A stretch of DNA of 64,000 nucleotides, from assembly GCF_023278045.1 (NCBI RefSeq), contig NZ_CP056783.1:248001-312000 (forward strand), given 5' to 3'. Below, piece by piece: positions 44,569 to 52,831 of the stretch (its first letter is position 1; every line of letters starts with the position of its first letter). The notes below the pieces were generated by a model. The model did not search any database. It saw nothing but the letters and a program-made list of their open reading frames with translations, and was not told the DNA's origin. The position numbers were made by a program, and so were the translations under genes. Source of the stretch: Flavobacterium sp. K5-23. GTDB taxonomy: Bacteria; Bacteroidota; Bacteroidia; Flavobacteriales; Flavobacteriaceae.

Positions 44569-44904
44569 ATGAAAAAAATAGCTGCATTATTAGTCTTGTT
44601 TTCAGTGTTTTCAGTAACTGCTCAAGATAAAAAAGAAACAAAAAAATCTCAAATTGTAGAAGCTTCATGTGGGCAATGTCAATTTAAAATGGAAGGACAC
44701 GGTTGTGATTTAGCTGTTCGCATAGACGGAAAAAACTATTTTGTAGACGGCACTTCGCTAGATTCTCACGGAGACGCACATGCTGAAGATGGATTTTGTT
44801 CAGCAATTAGAAAAGCAGAGGTAACCGGAGAAGTAGTTGACAATCGCTTTAAAGCAACTTCATTTAAATTACTCCCTGAAAAACAGAATAAAACAACGAA
44901 ATAG
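44569..44904 (+). CDS. DUF6370 exported cysteine-rich protein
   Basis: This 111-residue protein has a signal peptide (MKKIAALLVLFSVFSVTAQ). The conserved core is EASCGQCQFKMEGHGCDLAVRIDG, YFVDGTSLDSHGDAHAEDGFC and FKATSFKLLP. Four Cys and several His residues make a small metal-binding domain plausible. The stop codon shares one base with the GTG start of the downstream Crp-type regulator (TAGTG), so the two are translationally coupled. The function is unknown. Confidence 0.85.
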   Translation: MKKIAALLVLFSVFSVTAQDKKETKKSQIVEASCGQCQFKMEGHGCDLAVRIDGKNYFVDGTSLDSHGDAHAEDGFCSAIRKAEVTGEVVDNRFKATSFKLLPEKQNKTTK

Positions 44905-45482
44905 TGTGTTTAATTCTTCAAAATATTTCCAAACATGTGACTCTTACTCAACAAGAGTCACAGTTGTTTTTATCCAAAACTGAAACGCATCATTTTAAAG
45001 CCAAAAGCCTCTTATTGAATACCGGAGAAATTTGCAAATATTCCTATTTTGTAAATTCGGGAATCTTGAGAAGTTTTAATATCAATGATAATATTGTAGA
45101 ACATGTTTTAAATTTTGCCTGTGAAGGATATTGGATTGGTGATATGTACAGTTTAATTTCTCAAAAACCGGGAAATCTTTTTATCGAAGTCTTGGAAGAT
45201 GCCGAAGTCGTTTTTCTTTCAAAAGAAAACCAAGAGCAACTTTACATTGAAATCCCAAAACTCGAACGTTTTTTCAGAATACTAACTGAAAATTCTTTGG
45301 TGGCAAACCAAGAACGCTTAATGGACAATTTAAGTTTATCAGCAGAAGAACGTTTTTCAAAATTCTGTAAAAGATACCCCGAATTAATTCAAAAAATACC
45401 CCAAAAACAAATCGCTTCCTACATAGGAGTAACTCCTGAATTCTTTAGCAAAATGAAGTCAAGGTTACTGAGGAATCAGTAA
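44904..45482 (+). CDS. Crp/Fnr-family transcriptional regulator
   Basis: This 192-residue protein has a cyclic-nucleotide-binding-like sensor (about 25-115; HHFKAKSLLLNTGEICKYSYFVNSGILRSF, GYWIGDMYSLISQKPGN) and a short C-terminal HTH (QIASYIGVTPEFFSKMKSRLL). The family start sequence (xxLILQNISKHVTL) aligns with the GTG at 44904, which overlaps the DUF6370 stop, so GTG is accepted as the start. No Cys ligands for an Fnr-type cluster are arranged at the N-terminus. It may regulate its partner gene. Confidence 0.88.
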   Translation: MCLILQNISKHVTLTQQESQLFLSKTETHHFKAKSLLLNTGEICKYSYFVNSGILRSFNINDNIVEHVLNFACEGYWIGDMYSLISQKPGNLFIEVLEDAEVVFLSKENQEQLYIEIPKLERFFRILTENSLVANQERLMDNLSLSAEERFSKFCKRYPELIQKIPQKQIASYIGVTPEFFSKMKSRLLRNQ

Positions 45483-45631
45483 ATAGTAGTCCTTATTGAT
45501 GGTCAGTCTTTATTAGTGATCAGTAGGTAGTATTCAGTGGTCAGCACTTAATAGTGATCAGTAAAAATAATTATCAGTCCAGTTTACATTGCTAAAAACG
45601 GAACACTATAACATGATTAGAGCATACTGAA
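45483..45631. repeat. TCAGT-rich degenerate intergenic repeat, left of IS copy A
   Basis: TCAGT occurs five times in about 100 bp, twice within AGTGATCAGT. Complementary ACTGA words occur three times just right of the IS (46960-46990), and TCAGT twice left of IS copy B (51500-51520). The array is irregular and not coding. Confidence 0.5.
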
Positions 45632-45644
45632 TGCACGTCCCTAA

Positions 45645-46555
45645 TTAAAGTTGACCGATTTCTATTAATTTATCATTGTCAAAAATAGTAATAATAGGCT
45701 TAGAAAAAAGAGGATTATTGAACCAATTATTTTCAAAATCAACAGGGCTTAATTTCCCTATGTTGTTATGAGGTCTCTTATTATTATAATGTTCAACTGC
45801 TCTATCTACATCCTTTTTTAATTGTTCAAATGTTTTAGGTTTCCAATGGTCTATATACTCTTCTTTTATTGTTCTGTTAATCCTTTCTGCATAAGCATTG
45901 TCTTGTCCTGACAATGCCATGCTGATTTCGCATCCACTCACTTTGAGAAGAGCTATATATTCATTGTAAATATACTGACTACCTCTATCAGAGTGGTGTA
46001 TCATTGGAGCTTGATTGTTTTCTAATGCCATTTGCATTGCGCTTAAATTAGCAGTAGCTCTCATATGATTAGATAGTTGATGTCCAACGATTTTCTTTGT
46101 ATAAACATCTATTATAAACACTGCGTAATAAAATCTTTCTCCAACATAAATATAAGTTATATCCGATTGCCAAATCGTCGACGGAGCATATACAGACATT
46201 GACTTTATTAGATTCGGAAAATAAACTTTCACAGAAAACGTTGTTCTCCTGTAATTTTTATGCCTTTTTATCCTGAACCCTAAATCCATAAACGTATCGA
46301 TAAATCTATCTCTTCCTATGAAATTAGGACGCAAAGCATAATACATTTTCTCAACCCCACAACCAGGGGGTGTTCTTTCCTTAGTTCCTCTGCTTCTAAA
46401 ATCAGACATTCTATCTTTCTTTCAAAAGCAACCTGTCTTTTTGAATACTGATTAACTGCTTGCTTGCTTATTTCAAGTGTTTCGTAAAGCTGATTTAAAG
46501 AAAAACTTATTACTTTCTGGTTCTCAACGAACCAGCTGATTGTGGGGTGTTGGAG
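45645..46555 (-). pseudogene. IS3-family orfB (DDE transposase), broken by a 2-bp insertion
   Basis: The reading frame entered by -1 slippage at the nine-A run (46556-46564) should continue to 45645. Here the span is 911 nt instead of the expected 909. At 46365-46371 the sequence reads CACCCCCTGG where copy B has CACCCAGG, the version giving the expected EHPGCGVEKM. Downstream the rve/DDE domain is intact (WQSDITYI, HHSDRGSQY, ERINRTIKEEY; 45645 to about 46370). An ORF of 254 codons remains, but its first 15 residues are out of frame. Confidence 0.88.
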
Positions 46556-46905
46556 TTTTTTTTTATGTCGATATTAAATTCATCTTTAGCTATATCAATC
46601 ATCTTTTCGAGATAATCAATTTTTATTTGCTTCTGACCAACCGCTTGTTCAAGTTCTTTTATCTTGAGTTCTAACTGTTTTAGCTTATCAATGTTACTAT
46701 CTTTCATTTCTACAACTCTAATTCCTTTTTCATTAAAAGTAGAAAATTTATAAATCCAATTGTAGATTGTAACGTTATTCACTCCGTAAAGTCGTTCTAA
46801 TTGCAGAACACTATACTTCCCGCTTTCGTAAAAACTTACGATTCCTTTTTTAAACTCTTCCGAATAAACTCGGAGTTTCCTAATTTCTTTTAAATTTGCA
46901 TTCAT
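46510..46905 (-). CDS. IS3-family orfA (transposase HTH subunit), copy A
   Basis: This 131-residue protein is identical to copy B. The helix-turn-helix FKKGIVSFYESGKYSVLQLERLYGVNNVTIYNWIYKF is followed by a leucine-zipper-like coiled coil (IDKLKQLELKIKELEQAVGQK). A nine-A run near its end (46556-46564) is a likely -1 frameshift site for making the OrfAB transposase. Confidence 0.92.
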   Translation of the reverse strand: MNANLKEIRKLRVYSEEFKKGIVSFYESGKYSVLQLERLYGVNNVTIYNWIYKFSTFNEKGIRVVEMKDSNIDKLKQLELKIKELEQAVGQKQIKIDYLEKMIDIAKDEFNIDIKKNSNTPQSAGSLRTRK

Positions 46906-47032
46906 ATAACTTGACTTTTGTGGTCAACCTATATCAGGGAAGTACAAAGTACAGAATACTGAACACTGATTACTAAAAACTGAACACTAATTTTCTTAAT
47001 CTAGATTAAGTGCCTTTTGCTGACCTTGATTG

Positions 47033-47040
47033 TAAATTTG
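47033..47040 (+). promoter_or_regulatory. -7 box of the pirin operon promoter
   Basis: TAAATTTG matches TAnnTTTG, 29 nt before the pirin ATG and 86 bp from the IS end, so the insertion spared it. Confidence 0.55.
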
Positions 47041-47069
47041 TAGTATAGAAATCATTAAATTTATACATT

Positions 47070-47786
47070 ATGAAAAATACAGTAGTACATAAAGCAGACA
47101 CAAGAGGACACGCAGATCATGGTTGGTTAAACGCTTATCACAGTTTTAGCTTTGCCAGCTGGTACAATCCAGAAAGAGTTCAGTTTGGGTCATTGCGTGT
47201 ATTAAATGATGACACTATTGCTGCCGGAATGGGTTTTGGGACGCATCCGCACGACAACATGGAAATCATCAGTATTCCACTTGAGGGCGATTTAGCGCAC
47301 ACAGACAGCATGGGAAATACGGAAACCATTAAAACTGGGGATGTTCAGGTTATGAGTGCAGGAAGCGGAATTAAACACAGTGAATTCAATCCGAATCCCG
47401 ATCAAAGAACAAAGTTGTTACAGATTTGGGTTTATCCAAACCAACAAAATGTGGAGCCACGTTACCAACAAATCACTTTAAACCCAGAAGACCGAAAAAA
47501 TAAATTGCAACAAATTCTTTCGCCCAATGCTGAGGATGCAGGTGTTTGGATTCATCAAGATGCTTGGTTTCATTTGGGTAAATTTGACAAGGAAGTTACG
47601 GCAACCTATGATTTGAAAAAAGAAGGAAATGGCATGTATGCTTTTATCCTTTCCGGGAATGTAACCATCAACGGACAAGATCTGGAAACCAGAGATGGTT
47701 TTGGAATTTGGGACACCACTTCATTAGATATAAAAGCCACAACTGATGCCGAGTTTTTATTGATGGAAATCCCGATGCAACATTAA
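47070..47786 (+). CDS. Pirin family protein (YhhW-like bicupin)
   Basis: This 238-residue cupin protein has the metal set His59, His61, His103 and Glu105 (FGTHPHDNMEII; GSGIKHSEFNP). N-terminal RGHADHGWLNAYHSFSFASWYNP is typical of YhhW-like pirins, some of which have quercetin 2,3-dioxygenase activity in vitro. The natural substrate is unknown. It is the first gene of a four-gene unit with GNAT, OsmC and YjdI-like proteins, suggesting a redox or electrophile stress role (inference). Confidence 0.92.
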   Translation: MKNTVVHKADTRGHADHGWLNAYHSFSFASWYNPERVQFGSLRVLNDDTIAAGMGFGTHPHDNMEIISIPLEGDLAHTDSMGNTETIKTGDVQVMSAGSGIKHSEFNPNPDQRTKLLQIWVYPNQQNVEPRYQQITLNPEDRKNKLQQILSPNAEDAGVWIHQDAWFHLGKFDKEVTATYDLKKEGNGMYAFILSGNVTINGQDLETRDGFGIWDTTSLDIKATTDAEFLLMEIPMQH

Positions 47787-47801
47787 TTAAAAATTTCGAT
47801 T

Positions 47802-48086
47802 ATGAATGAAGTTACAGGAATAGAATACGACGACAAAAAGGGTTATATTTATATTAAGGTTAATGACAAAATCGAAGCAAAAATGACGTTTGTTTTTGCA
47901 GGAGACAGTAAAATCATCATTGACCACACCGAAGTAAACCCAGGCAATAACGGAAAAGGTTTTGGAAAGAAAATGGTAGAAAAAGCGGTTGAATTTGCAA
48001 GAGAAAAAGGCATTACCATTCTCCCTCTATGTCCGTTTGCCAAAAGTGTTTTTGACAAAACACCCGAATTTAAAGACGTTTTATAA
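47802..48086 (+). CDS. YjdJ-like small GNAT N-acetyltransferase
   Basis: This 94-residue protein is a minimal GNAT of the Acetyltransf_CG type. IIIDHTEVNPGNNGKGFGKKMVEKAVEFAREKGITILPLCPFAKSVFDKTPEF contains the acetyl-CoA loop (GNNGKGFGKK) and the family C-terminal CPFAKS. It starts 15 bp after the pirin gene. In E. coli the homologue yjdJ sits beside yjdI, and the same pair recurs here two genes apart. Confidence 0.9.
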   Translation: MNEVTGIEYDDKKGYIYIKVNDKIEAKMTFVFAGDSKIIIDHTEVNPGNNGKGFGKKMVEKAVEFAREKGITILPLCPFAKSVFDKTPEFKDVL

Positions 48087-48088
48087 TT

Positions 48089-48496
48089 ATGGGAAATCTA
48101 TTAGAAAATAACATCACAGGACATATTGGCACACAAAAATACTTGTGCACCATTATATGGAGAAACGGTCAGCTTATTATGGATGAACCGGAAAGTATTG
48201 GCGGTAATGATTTAGGCCCAGATCCTTATTCAACCTTACTCGCATCATTAGCAAGTTGCACCCTATCCACCTTGCGAATGTACATTGACAGAAAAGGCTG
48301 GGTAATTCCCGAAATCAATATATCGTTGAATGCAAAGCAAGAAACAGAGGGAGAATTGAACACCATTATCTCAAGAAGCATATCCTTTTCAGCAGATATT
48401 ACTCCGGAACAAAAAGAACGATTGTTATTAATTGCCGAGAAATGTCCCGTTTCTAAAATGTTAAAAGGAAAAATAACCATTAATACTAACATCTAA
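48089..48496 (+). CDS. OsmC-family peroxiredoxin-like protein
   Basis: This 135-residue protein has the two catalytic cysteines of the OsmC/Ohr family: Cys57 in LLASLASCTLSTLRMY and Cys119 in AEKCPVSKML. Members reduce organic hydroperoxides or act on related thiol chemistry. It begins 2 nt after the GNAT stop and ends 2 nt before the next start, so it is a tightly packed operon member. Confidence 0.92.
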   Translation: MGNLLENNITGHIGTQKYLCTIIWRNGQLIMDEPESIGGNDLGPDPYSTLLASLASCTLSTLRMYIDRKGWVIPEINISLNAKQETEGELNTIISRSISFSADITPEQKERLLLIAEKCPVSKMLKGKITINTNI

Positions 48497-48498
48497 TT

Positions 48499-48723
48499 AT
48501 GGATTCAAAAGACATCAAAAAAGAATATACTAATGGTGAAGTTACCGTAGTATGGCAATCTGGAAAATGCACGCATTCTGGAAACTGTGTTCGTAATAAT
48601 CCGGAGGTATTCCAACCCAAAGAAAAACCTTGGATAAAAATAGAAGCCTCATCAACTGAAAAAATTATTGAAACAGTAAAAAAATGTCCTTCTGGTGCTT
48701 TAACTTATTATAAAAACAGCTAA
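48499..48723 (+). CDS. YjdI-like (4Fe-4S) mono-cluster protein
   Basis: This 74-residue Fer4_19 protein has Cys24, Cys30 and Cys63 in GKCTHSGNCVRNNPEVF and KKCPSGALTYY. The pattern lacks the usual four-cysteine ferredoxin spacing, which is characteristic of this small family. It is the last gene of the pirin unit and could feed electrons to, or sense redox state for, its partners (inference). Confidence 0.88.
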   Translation: MDSKDIKKEYTNGEVTVVWQSGKCTHSGNCVRNNPEVFQPKEKPWIKIEASSTEKIIETVKKCPSGALTYYKNS

Positions 48724-48750
48724 AAAATTTAGTTTAGTAGAGTTGAAAAA

Positions 48751-48791
48751 CAAAAAAACCGAATGCGTTTTTACACGCATCCAGTCTTTTC
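48751..48791. terminator. Possible terminator between YjdI-like and the large membrane protein gene
   Basis: The short stem ATGCGT/ACGCAT (48763-48768 and 48775-48780) has an A run before it and CTTTT after. It is weaker than the other terminators. Confidence 0.4.
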
Positions 48792-48813
48792 CACTCAAAC
48801 TAACAACCTAAAA

Positions 48814-50445
48814 CTATTTATTTTGCAAATTGATGTTTTCAAAACTGGAAACATCAATTACCTCTTCCATATCTATATCAAATGAAATTTTAACCGTGTC
48901 CCCTATTAAAGTTACTGGTAACTGAGATGATATTTGTGAGGAACCAACGAAGATATTTGGGTAGTCTTTCACTTTAAAATAATAAAAACTATTTCCGTTT
49001 TTTACATCGTTTTGAATACGTGTAATCACTGAAGTCAGTATCTTTTTATTGGAAACACTCCCAGGATTGATCTTGTTATCTGCCATATTATACACGTTCT
49101 TGAATGAAGTTAAAGCTTCTCGCATCGTGTTCCCCACTCCTACTATTGTATAATCAGAAATGGCTACCATAGCAAACATTTTAACTAATCCTCCCTTGTC
49201 TTTCAAAGTCATAACGTAGGTTGGAATATTGTTTATATTATAAGGAATCGGTAAAGAAGCCTTATACCCTTTTTCTTGAACTTTCCCTTGTGCTGAGCTT
49301 TGCGCTGCATATTCAGTCGCTCCACCTTGTTTATAAAAAGTAGTTTCCTTTGTTCTAGTGTCTACCAAAACAAAACCAACCGCTGACTCATCCTTCCCTA
49401 CAGAAGTAAGTCCAGTGTACCAATATGATTTATTATCTTGACCGTAAACTAACGTCAAACCTTCTGTAATTTGAAGTTTATTCGCATTCGAAAAATTCCA
49501 ATACCCATGAACATATTTCCCCCAATCATTCAATTGATCTTCAATAAAACTGATTGGTTGAATCCTGTCAACCCATTTAGGAGTTGAAGCAATCGAATGT
49601 TCTTTAATTTCCCCGGTTTGCGCATTGACCAAAACAACACCTATAGCATCATTCCCGCCAAACCCAATTTCCTTTTCGTATTTTGTCACAACCCAAAAAG
49701 GGATTCCTTTATCATCAATTTCAAAAGTATAATCAGCTAAACCCACAGTAGAATATCCGTTGAAATACAACAATCTTTCTATATTACTTTGAAAATAAGC
49801 TTCCGGTTGGTATTTAATTTTAATAGGGTTTCCATCAATGTTTTGAACTAATTTTACGTCCCTTTCATTTGTTGCTGAAACCATAACATATCCAGCTGTT
49901 CCTTCTTGATTGTTCATCCACTTAAAAAAACCGGAATGCAATAATGGAGCAACCCAATACAAATCATTATTTACTTTTTGAATACAAAAATCCCCAAGTT
50001 CCACTTGACTTCCCAAAGCAGGCTGGGAACCTAAAACTTTTTCGCCTAAAAGGTGTGCTAAATCCTCATCAACAACACGTATTTCATCAATAGAAATGGG
50101 TGCAATATGATTTGATATTTTTTCACCATTTGCGACTTTACCAATCATTTTTTGGTACGATTCACTCCTAAACATTGGAAGACTGGTAAGCATTGGAAAA
50201 GCAATAATGTAAACTAACAATACAGCAACTATAATAAACAGGAACTTCTTTGGCTTAGAAGAGACGATCAATTGCTTCGTTTTTGGAGAAATTTCTAAAC
50301 CTGTAGAAATTAAAATATAAAAAAGTGTTAGAACCAAAAGCACAAATGGCAGGCCTAAAAAGCCATAATTAATAACCGGCATAGCAAAATAGAACAACAA
50401 AAAACCAATAAAAAGCAAAAACAAAACGGGTACTATTTTTTTCAT
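48814..50445 (-). CDS. Large membrane protein of unknown function
   Basis: This 543-residue protein has three N-terminal hydrophobic segments (about 5-22, 28-50 and 68-88) and then a large soluble, beta-rich part. The soluble part contains a repeated theme: GYVMVSATNERDVKLVQ, AIGVVLVNAQTGEIKEH and AVGFVLVDTRTKETTFYKQG read like three related modules, the last two of PepSY-like type. I do not recognise the family. It is monocistronic, between convergent and divergent neighbours. Confidence 0.75.
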   Translation of the reverse strand: MKKIVPVLFLLFIGFLLFYFAMPVINYGFLGLPFVLLVLTLFYILISTGLEISPKTKQLIVSSKPKKFLFIIVAVLLVYIIAFPMLTSLPMFRSESYQKMIGKVANGEKISNHIAPISIDEIRVVDEDLAHLLGEKVLGSQPALGSQVELGDFCIQKVNNDLYWVAPLLHSGFFKWMNNQEGTAGYVMVSATNERDVKLVQNIDGNPIKIKYQPEAYFQSNIERLLYFNGYSTVGLADYTFEIDDKGIPFWVVTKYEKEIGFGGNDAIGVVLVNAQTGEIKEHSIASTPKWVDRIQPISFIEDQLNDWGKYVHGYWNFSNANKLQITEGLTLVYGQDNKSYWYTGLTSVGKDESAVGFVLVDTRTKETTFYKQGGATEYAAQSSAQGKVQEKGYKASLPIPYNINNIPTYVMTLKDKGGLVKMFAMVAISDYTIVGVGNTMREALTSFKNVYNMADNKINPGSVSNKKILTSVITRIQNDVKNGNSFYYFKVKDYPNIFVGSSQISSQLPVTLIGDTVKISFDIDMEEVIDVSSFENINLQNK

Positions 50446-50558
50446 AACAAGAGTTAATAATTTAAATTATTAGTCTCTAAATAAGACTTTTGTTACAATA
50501 CAATTACTTTATTTATCAAAGTAAATCGCTTTTAAAATAACAATATCCTAAAAAATAG

Positions 50559-50566
50559 TATTTTTG
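50559..50566 (+). promoter_or_regulatory. -7 box of the fabD promoter
   Basis: TATTTTTG matches TAnnTTTG, about 50 nt before the ATG. Confidence 0.5.
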
Positions 50567-50617
50567 TCAGCGATTTAATTATTAAATCTTTAAATTTTCA
50601 ATCTTTAAATTAAACAA

Positions 50618-51493
50618 ATGAAAGCATACGTTTTTCCAGGTCAAGGCGCTCAATTCACAGGAATGGGTAAAGATTTATATGAGAGTTCTACATTAGCCAA
50701 AGATTTATTCGAAAAAGCAAATGAAATATTAGGTTTCCGTATTACCGATATCATGTTTGAGGGTACAGCTGAAGAGTTGAAAGAAACTAAAGTAACCCAA
50801 CCAGCAGTTTTCTTGCACTCGGTTATTTTAGCAAAAACATTAGGTGATGATTTCAAGCCAGAAATGGTGGCAGGACATTCTTTGGGAGAATTTTCAGCAT
50901 TGGTAGCCAATGGTGCATTATCCTTTGAAGACGGATTAAGATTAGTTTCTAAACGAGCGCTGGCAATGCAAAAAGCTTGCGAAATAAAACCTTCAACTAT
51001 GGCTGCTGTGCTTGGATTAGCAGACAACATCGTGGAAGAAGTTTGTGCTTCTATTGACGGAGTTGTTGTTGCGGCAAATTATAATTGTCCTGGGCAACTT
51101 GTAATTTCTGGTGAATTTTCGGCAGTTGAAAAAGCATGTGAGGCGATGAAAGAAGCTGGAGCAAAACGTGCATTATTACTTCCTGTAGGAGGTGCTTTCC
51201 ACAGCCCAATGATGGAACCGGCAAGAGAAGAACTAGCTGCCGCAATTGAAGCAACTACTTTCTCCACTCCAATATGTCCAGTGTATCAAAACGTAACGGC
51301 TAACGCAGTATCAGACGCTACTGAAATCAAGAAAAACTTAATTATTCAATTGACTGCTCCTGTGAAATGGACACAATCAGTACAACAAATGATTGCTGAC
51401 GGAGCTACATTGTTTACGGAAGTTGGTCCAGGAAAAGTATTGGCAGGATTAATTGGAAAAATCAATAAAGAAGCGGTTACTGCTAACGCTTAA
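50618..51493 (+). CDS. fabD: Malonyl-CoA:ACP transacylase
   Basis: This 291-residue enzyme loads malonate onto acyl carrier protein for fatty-acid synthesis. The nucleophile Ser88 is in AGHSLGEFSALV, with FPGQGAQFTGMG at the N-terminus and the catalytic His in GGAFHSPMM. Length and motif order are normal. IS copy B is inserted 39 bp after the stop and separates the gene from what looks like its original terminator at 52857. Confidence 0.96.
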   Translation: MKAYVFPGQGAQFTGMGKDLYESSTLAKDLFEKANEILGFRITDIMFEGTAEELKETKVTQPAVFLHSVILAKTLGDDFKPEMVAGHSLGEFSALVANGALSFEDGLRLVSKRALAMQKACEIKPSTMAAVLGLADNIVEEVCASIDGVVVAANYNCPGQLVISGEFSAVEKACEAMKEAGAKRALLLPVGGAFHSPMMEPAREELAAAIEATTFSTPICPVYQNVTANAVSDATEIKKNLIIQLTAPVKWTQSVQQMIADGATLFTEVGPGKVLAGLIGKINKEAVTANA

Positions 51494-51573
51494 AATAAGT
51501 GTTCAGTTATTAGTGTTCAGTTTGAATCCGACTGTACTTCCCTGATATAGGTTGACCACAAAAGTCAAGTTAT

Positions 51574-51969
51574 ATGAATGCAAATTTAAAAGAAATTAGG
51601 AAACTCCGAGTTTATTCGGAAGAGTTTAAAAAAGGAATCGTAAGTTTTTACGAAAGCGGGAAGTATAGTGTTCTGCAATTAGAACGACTTTACGGAGTAA
51701 ATAACGTTACAATCTACAATTGGATTTATAAATTTTCTACTTTTAATGAAAAAGGAATTAGAGTTGTAGAAATGAAAGATAGTAACATTGATAAGCTAAA
51801 ACAGTTAGAACTCAAGATAAAAGAACTTGAACAAGCGGTTGGTCAGAAGCAAATAAAAATTGATTATCTCGAAAAGATGATTGATATAGCTAAAGATGAA
51901 TTTAATATCGACATAAAAAAAAACTCCAACACCCCACAATCAGCTGGTTCGTTGAGAACCAGAAAGTAA
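51574..51969 (+). CDS. IS3-family orfA (transposase HTH subunit), copy B
   Basis: This 131-residue protein is identical to orfA of copy A, with an N-terminal helix-turn-helix and a C-terminal coiled coil. The nine-A run at 51915-51923 precedes a -1 frame open into orfB (LQHPTISWFVENQKVIS), fitting programmed -1 frameshifting. Confidence 0.93.
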   Translation: MNANLKEIRKLRVYSEEFKKGIVSFYESGKYSVLQLERLYGVNNVTIYNWIYKFSTFNEKGIRVVEMKDSNIDKLKQLELKIKELEQAVGQKQIKIDYLEKMIDIAKDEFNIDIKKNSNTPQSAGSLRTRK

Positions 51970-52831
51970 TAAGTTTTTCTTTAAATCAGCTTTACGAAAC
52001 ACTTGAAATAAGCAAGCAAGCAGTTAATCAGTATTCAAAAAGACAGGTTGCTTTTGAAAGAAAGATAGAATGTCTGATTTTAGAAGCAGAGGAACTAAGG
52101 AAAGAACACCCAGGTTGTGGGGTTGAGAAAATGTATTATGCTTTGCGTCCTAATTTCATAGGAAGAGATAGATTTATCGATACGTTTATGGATTTAGGGT
52201 TCAGGATAAAAGGCATAAAAATTACAGGAGAACAACGTTTTCTGTGAAAGTTTATTTTCCGAATCTAATAAAGTCAATGTCTGTATATGCTCCGTCGACG
52301 ATTTGGCAATCGGATATAACTTATATTTATGTTGGAGAAAGATTTTATTACGCAGTGTTTATAATAGATGTTTATACAAAGAAAATCGTTGGACATCAAC
52401 TATCTAATCATATGAGAGCTACTGCTAATTTAAGCGCAATGCAAATGGCATTAGAAAACAATCAAGCTCCAATGATACACCACTCTGATAGAGGTAGTCA
52501 GTATATTTACAATGAATATATAGCTCTTCTCAAAGTGAGTGGATGCGAAATCAGCATGGCATTGTCAGGACAAGACAATGCTTATGCAGAAAGGATTAAC
52601 AGAACAATAAAAGAAGAGTATATAGACCATTGGAAACCTAAAACATTTGAACAATTAAAAAAGGATGTAGATAGAGCAGTTGAACATTATAATAATAAGA
52701 GACCTCATAACAACATAGGGAAATTAAGCCCTGTTGATTTTGAAAATAATTGGTTCAATAATCCTCTTTTTTCTAAGCCTATTATTACTATTTTTGACAA
52801 TGATAAATTAATAGAAATCGGTCAACTTTAA
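51924..52831 (+). pseudogene. IS3-family orfB (DDE transposase), broken by a 1-bp deletion
   Basis: From the slippage site the frame reads normally through EHPGCGVEKMYYALRP until an A run of four at 52208-52211, where copy A has five. The frame then shifts to a TGA at 52245-52247. Total span is 908 nt against the expected 909. The DDE region resumes in another frame from 52244 (KVYFPN to the stop at 52831), with WQSDITYI, HHSDRGSQY and ERINRTIKEEY intact. Confidence 0.9.

Larger units (their letters stand above)
45632..46946 (-). mobile_element. IS3-family insertion sequence, copy A (1315 bp)
   Basis: The ends are imperfect terminal inverted repeats of about 25 bp: TGTACTTCCCTGAT at the orfA side (46946) and TGCACGTCCCTAAT at the orfB side (45632), both leading to GTTGACC. 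The element holds orfA and a frameshifted orfB. It is otherwise nearly identical to copy B in opposite orientation. Flanks are GAA and AAG, so no 3-bp target duplication is visible. Confidence 0.93.

Noticed and set aside
45483..45631. Possible CRISPR-like array of TCAGT words
   Set aside because: The repeats are 5-10 bp, irregularly spaced and without spacers of constant length; no cas gene is in the window.
46370..46409. Start of a complete 254-codon transposase in IS copy A
   Set aside because: The first 15 residues are an out-of-frame reading of the conserved LILEAEELRKEH segment present in copy B, so this is a frameshift artefact.
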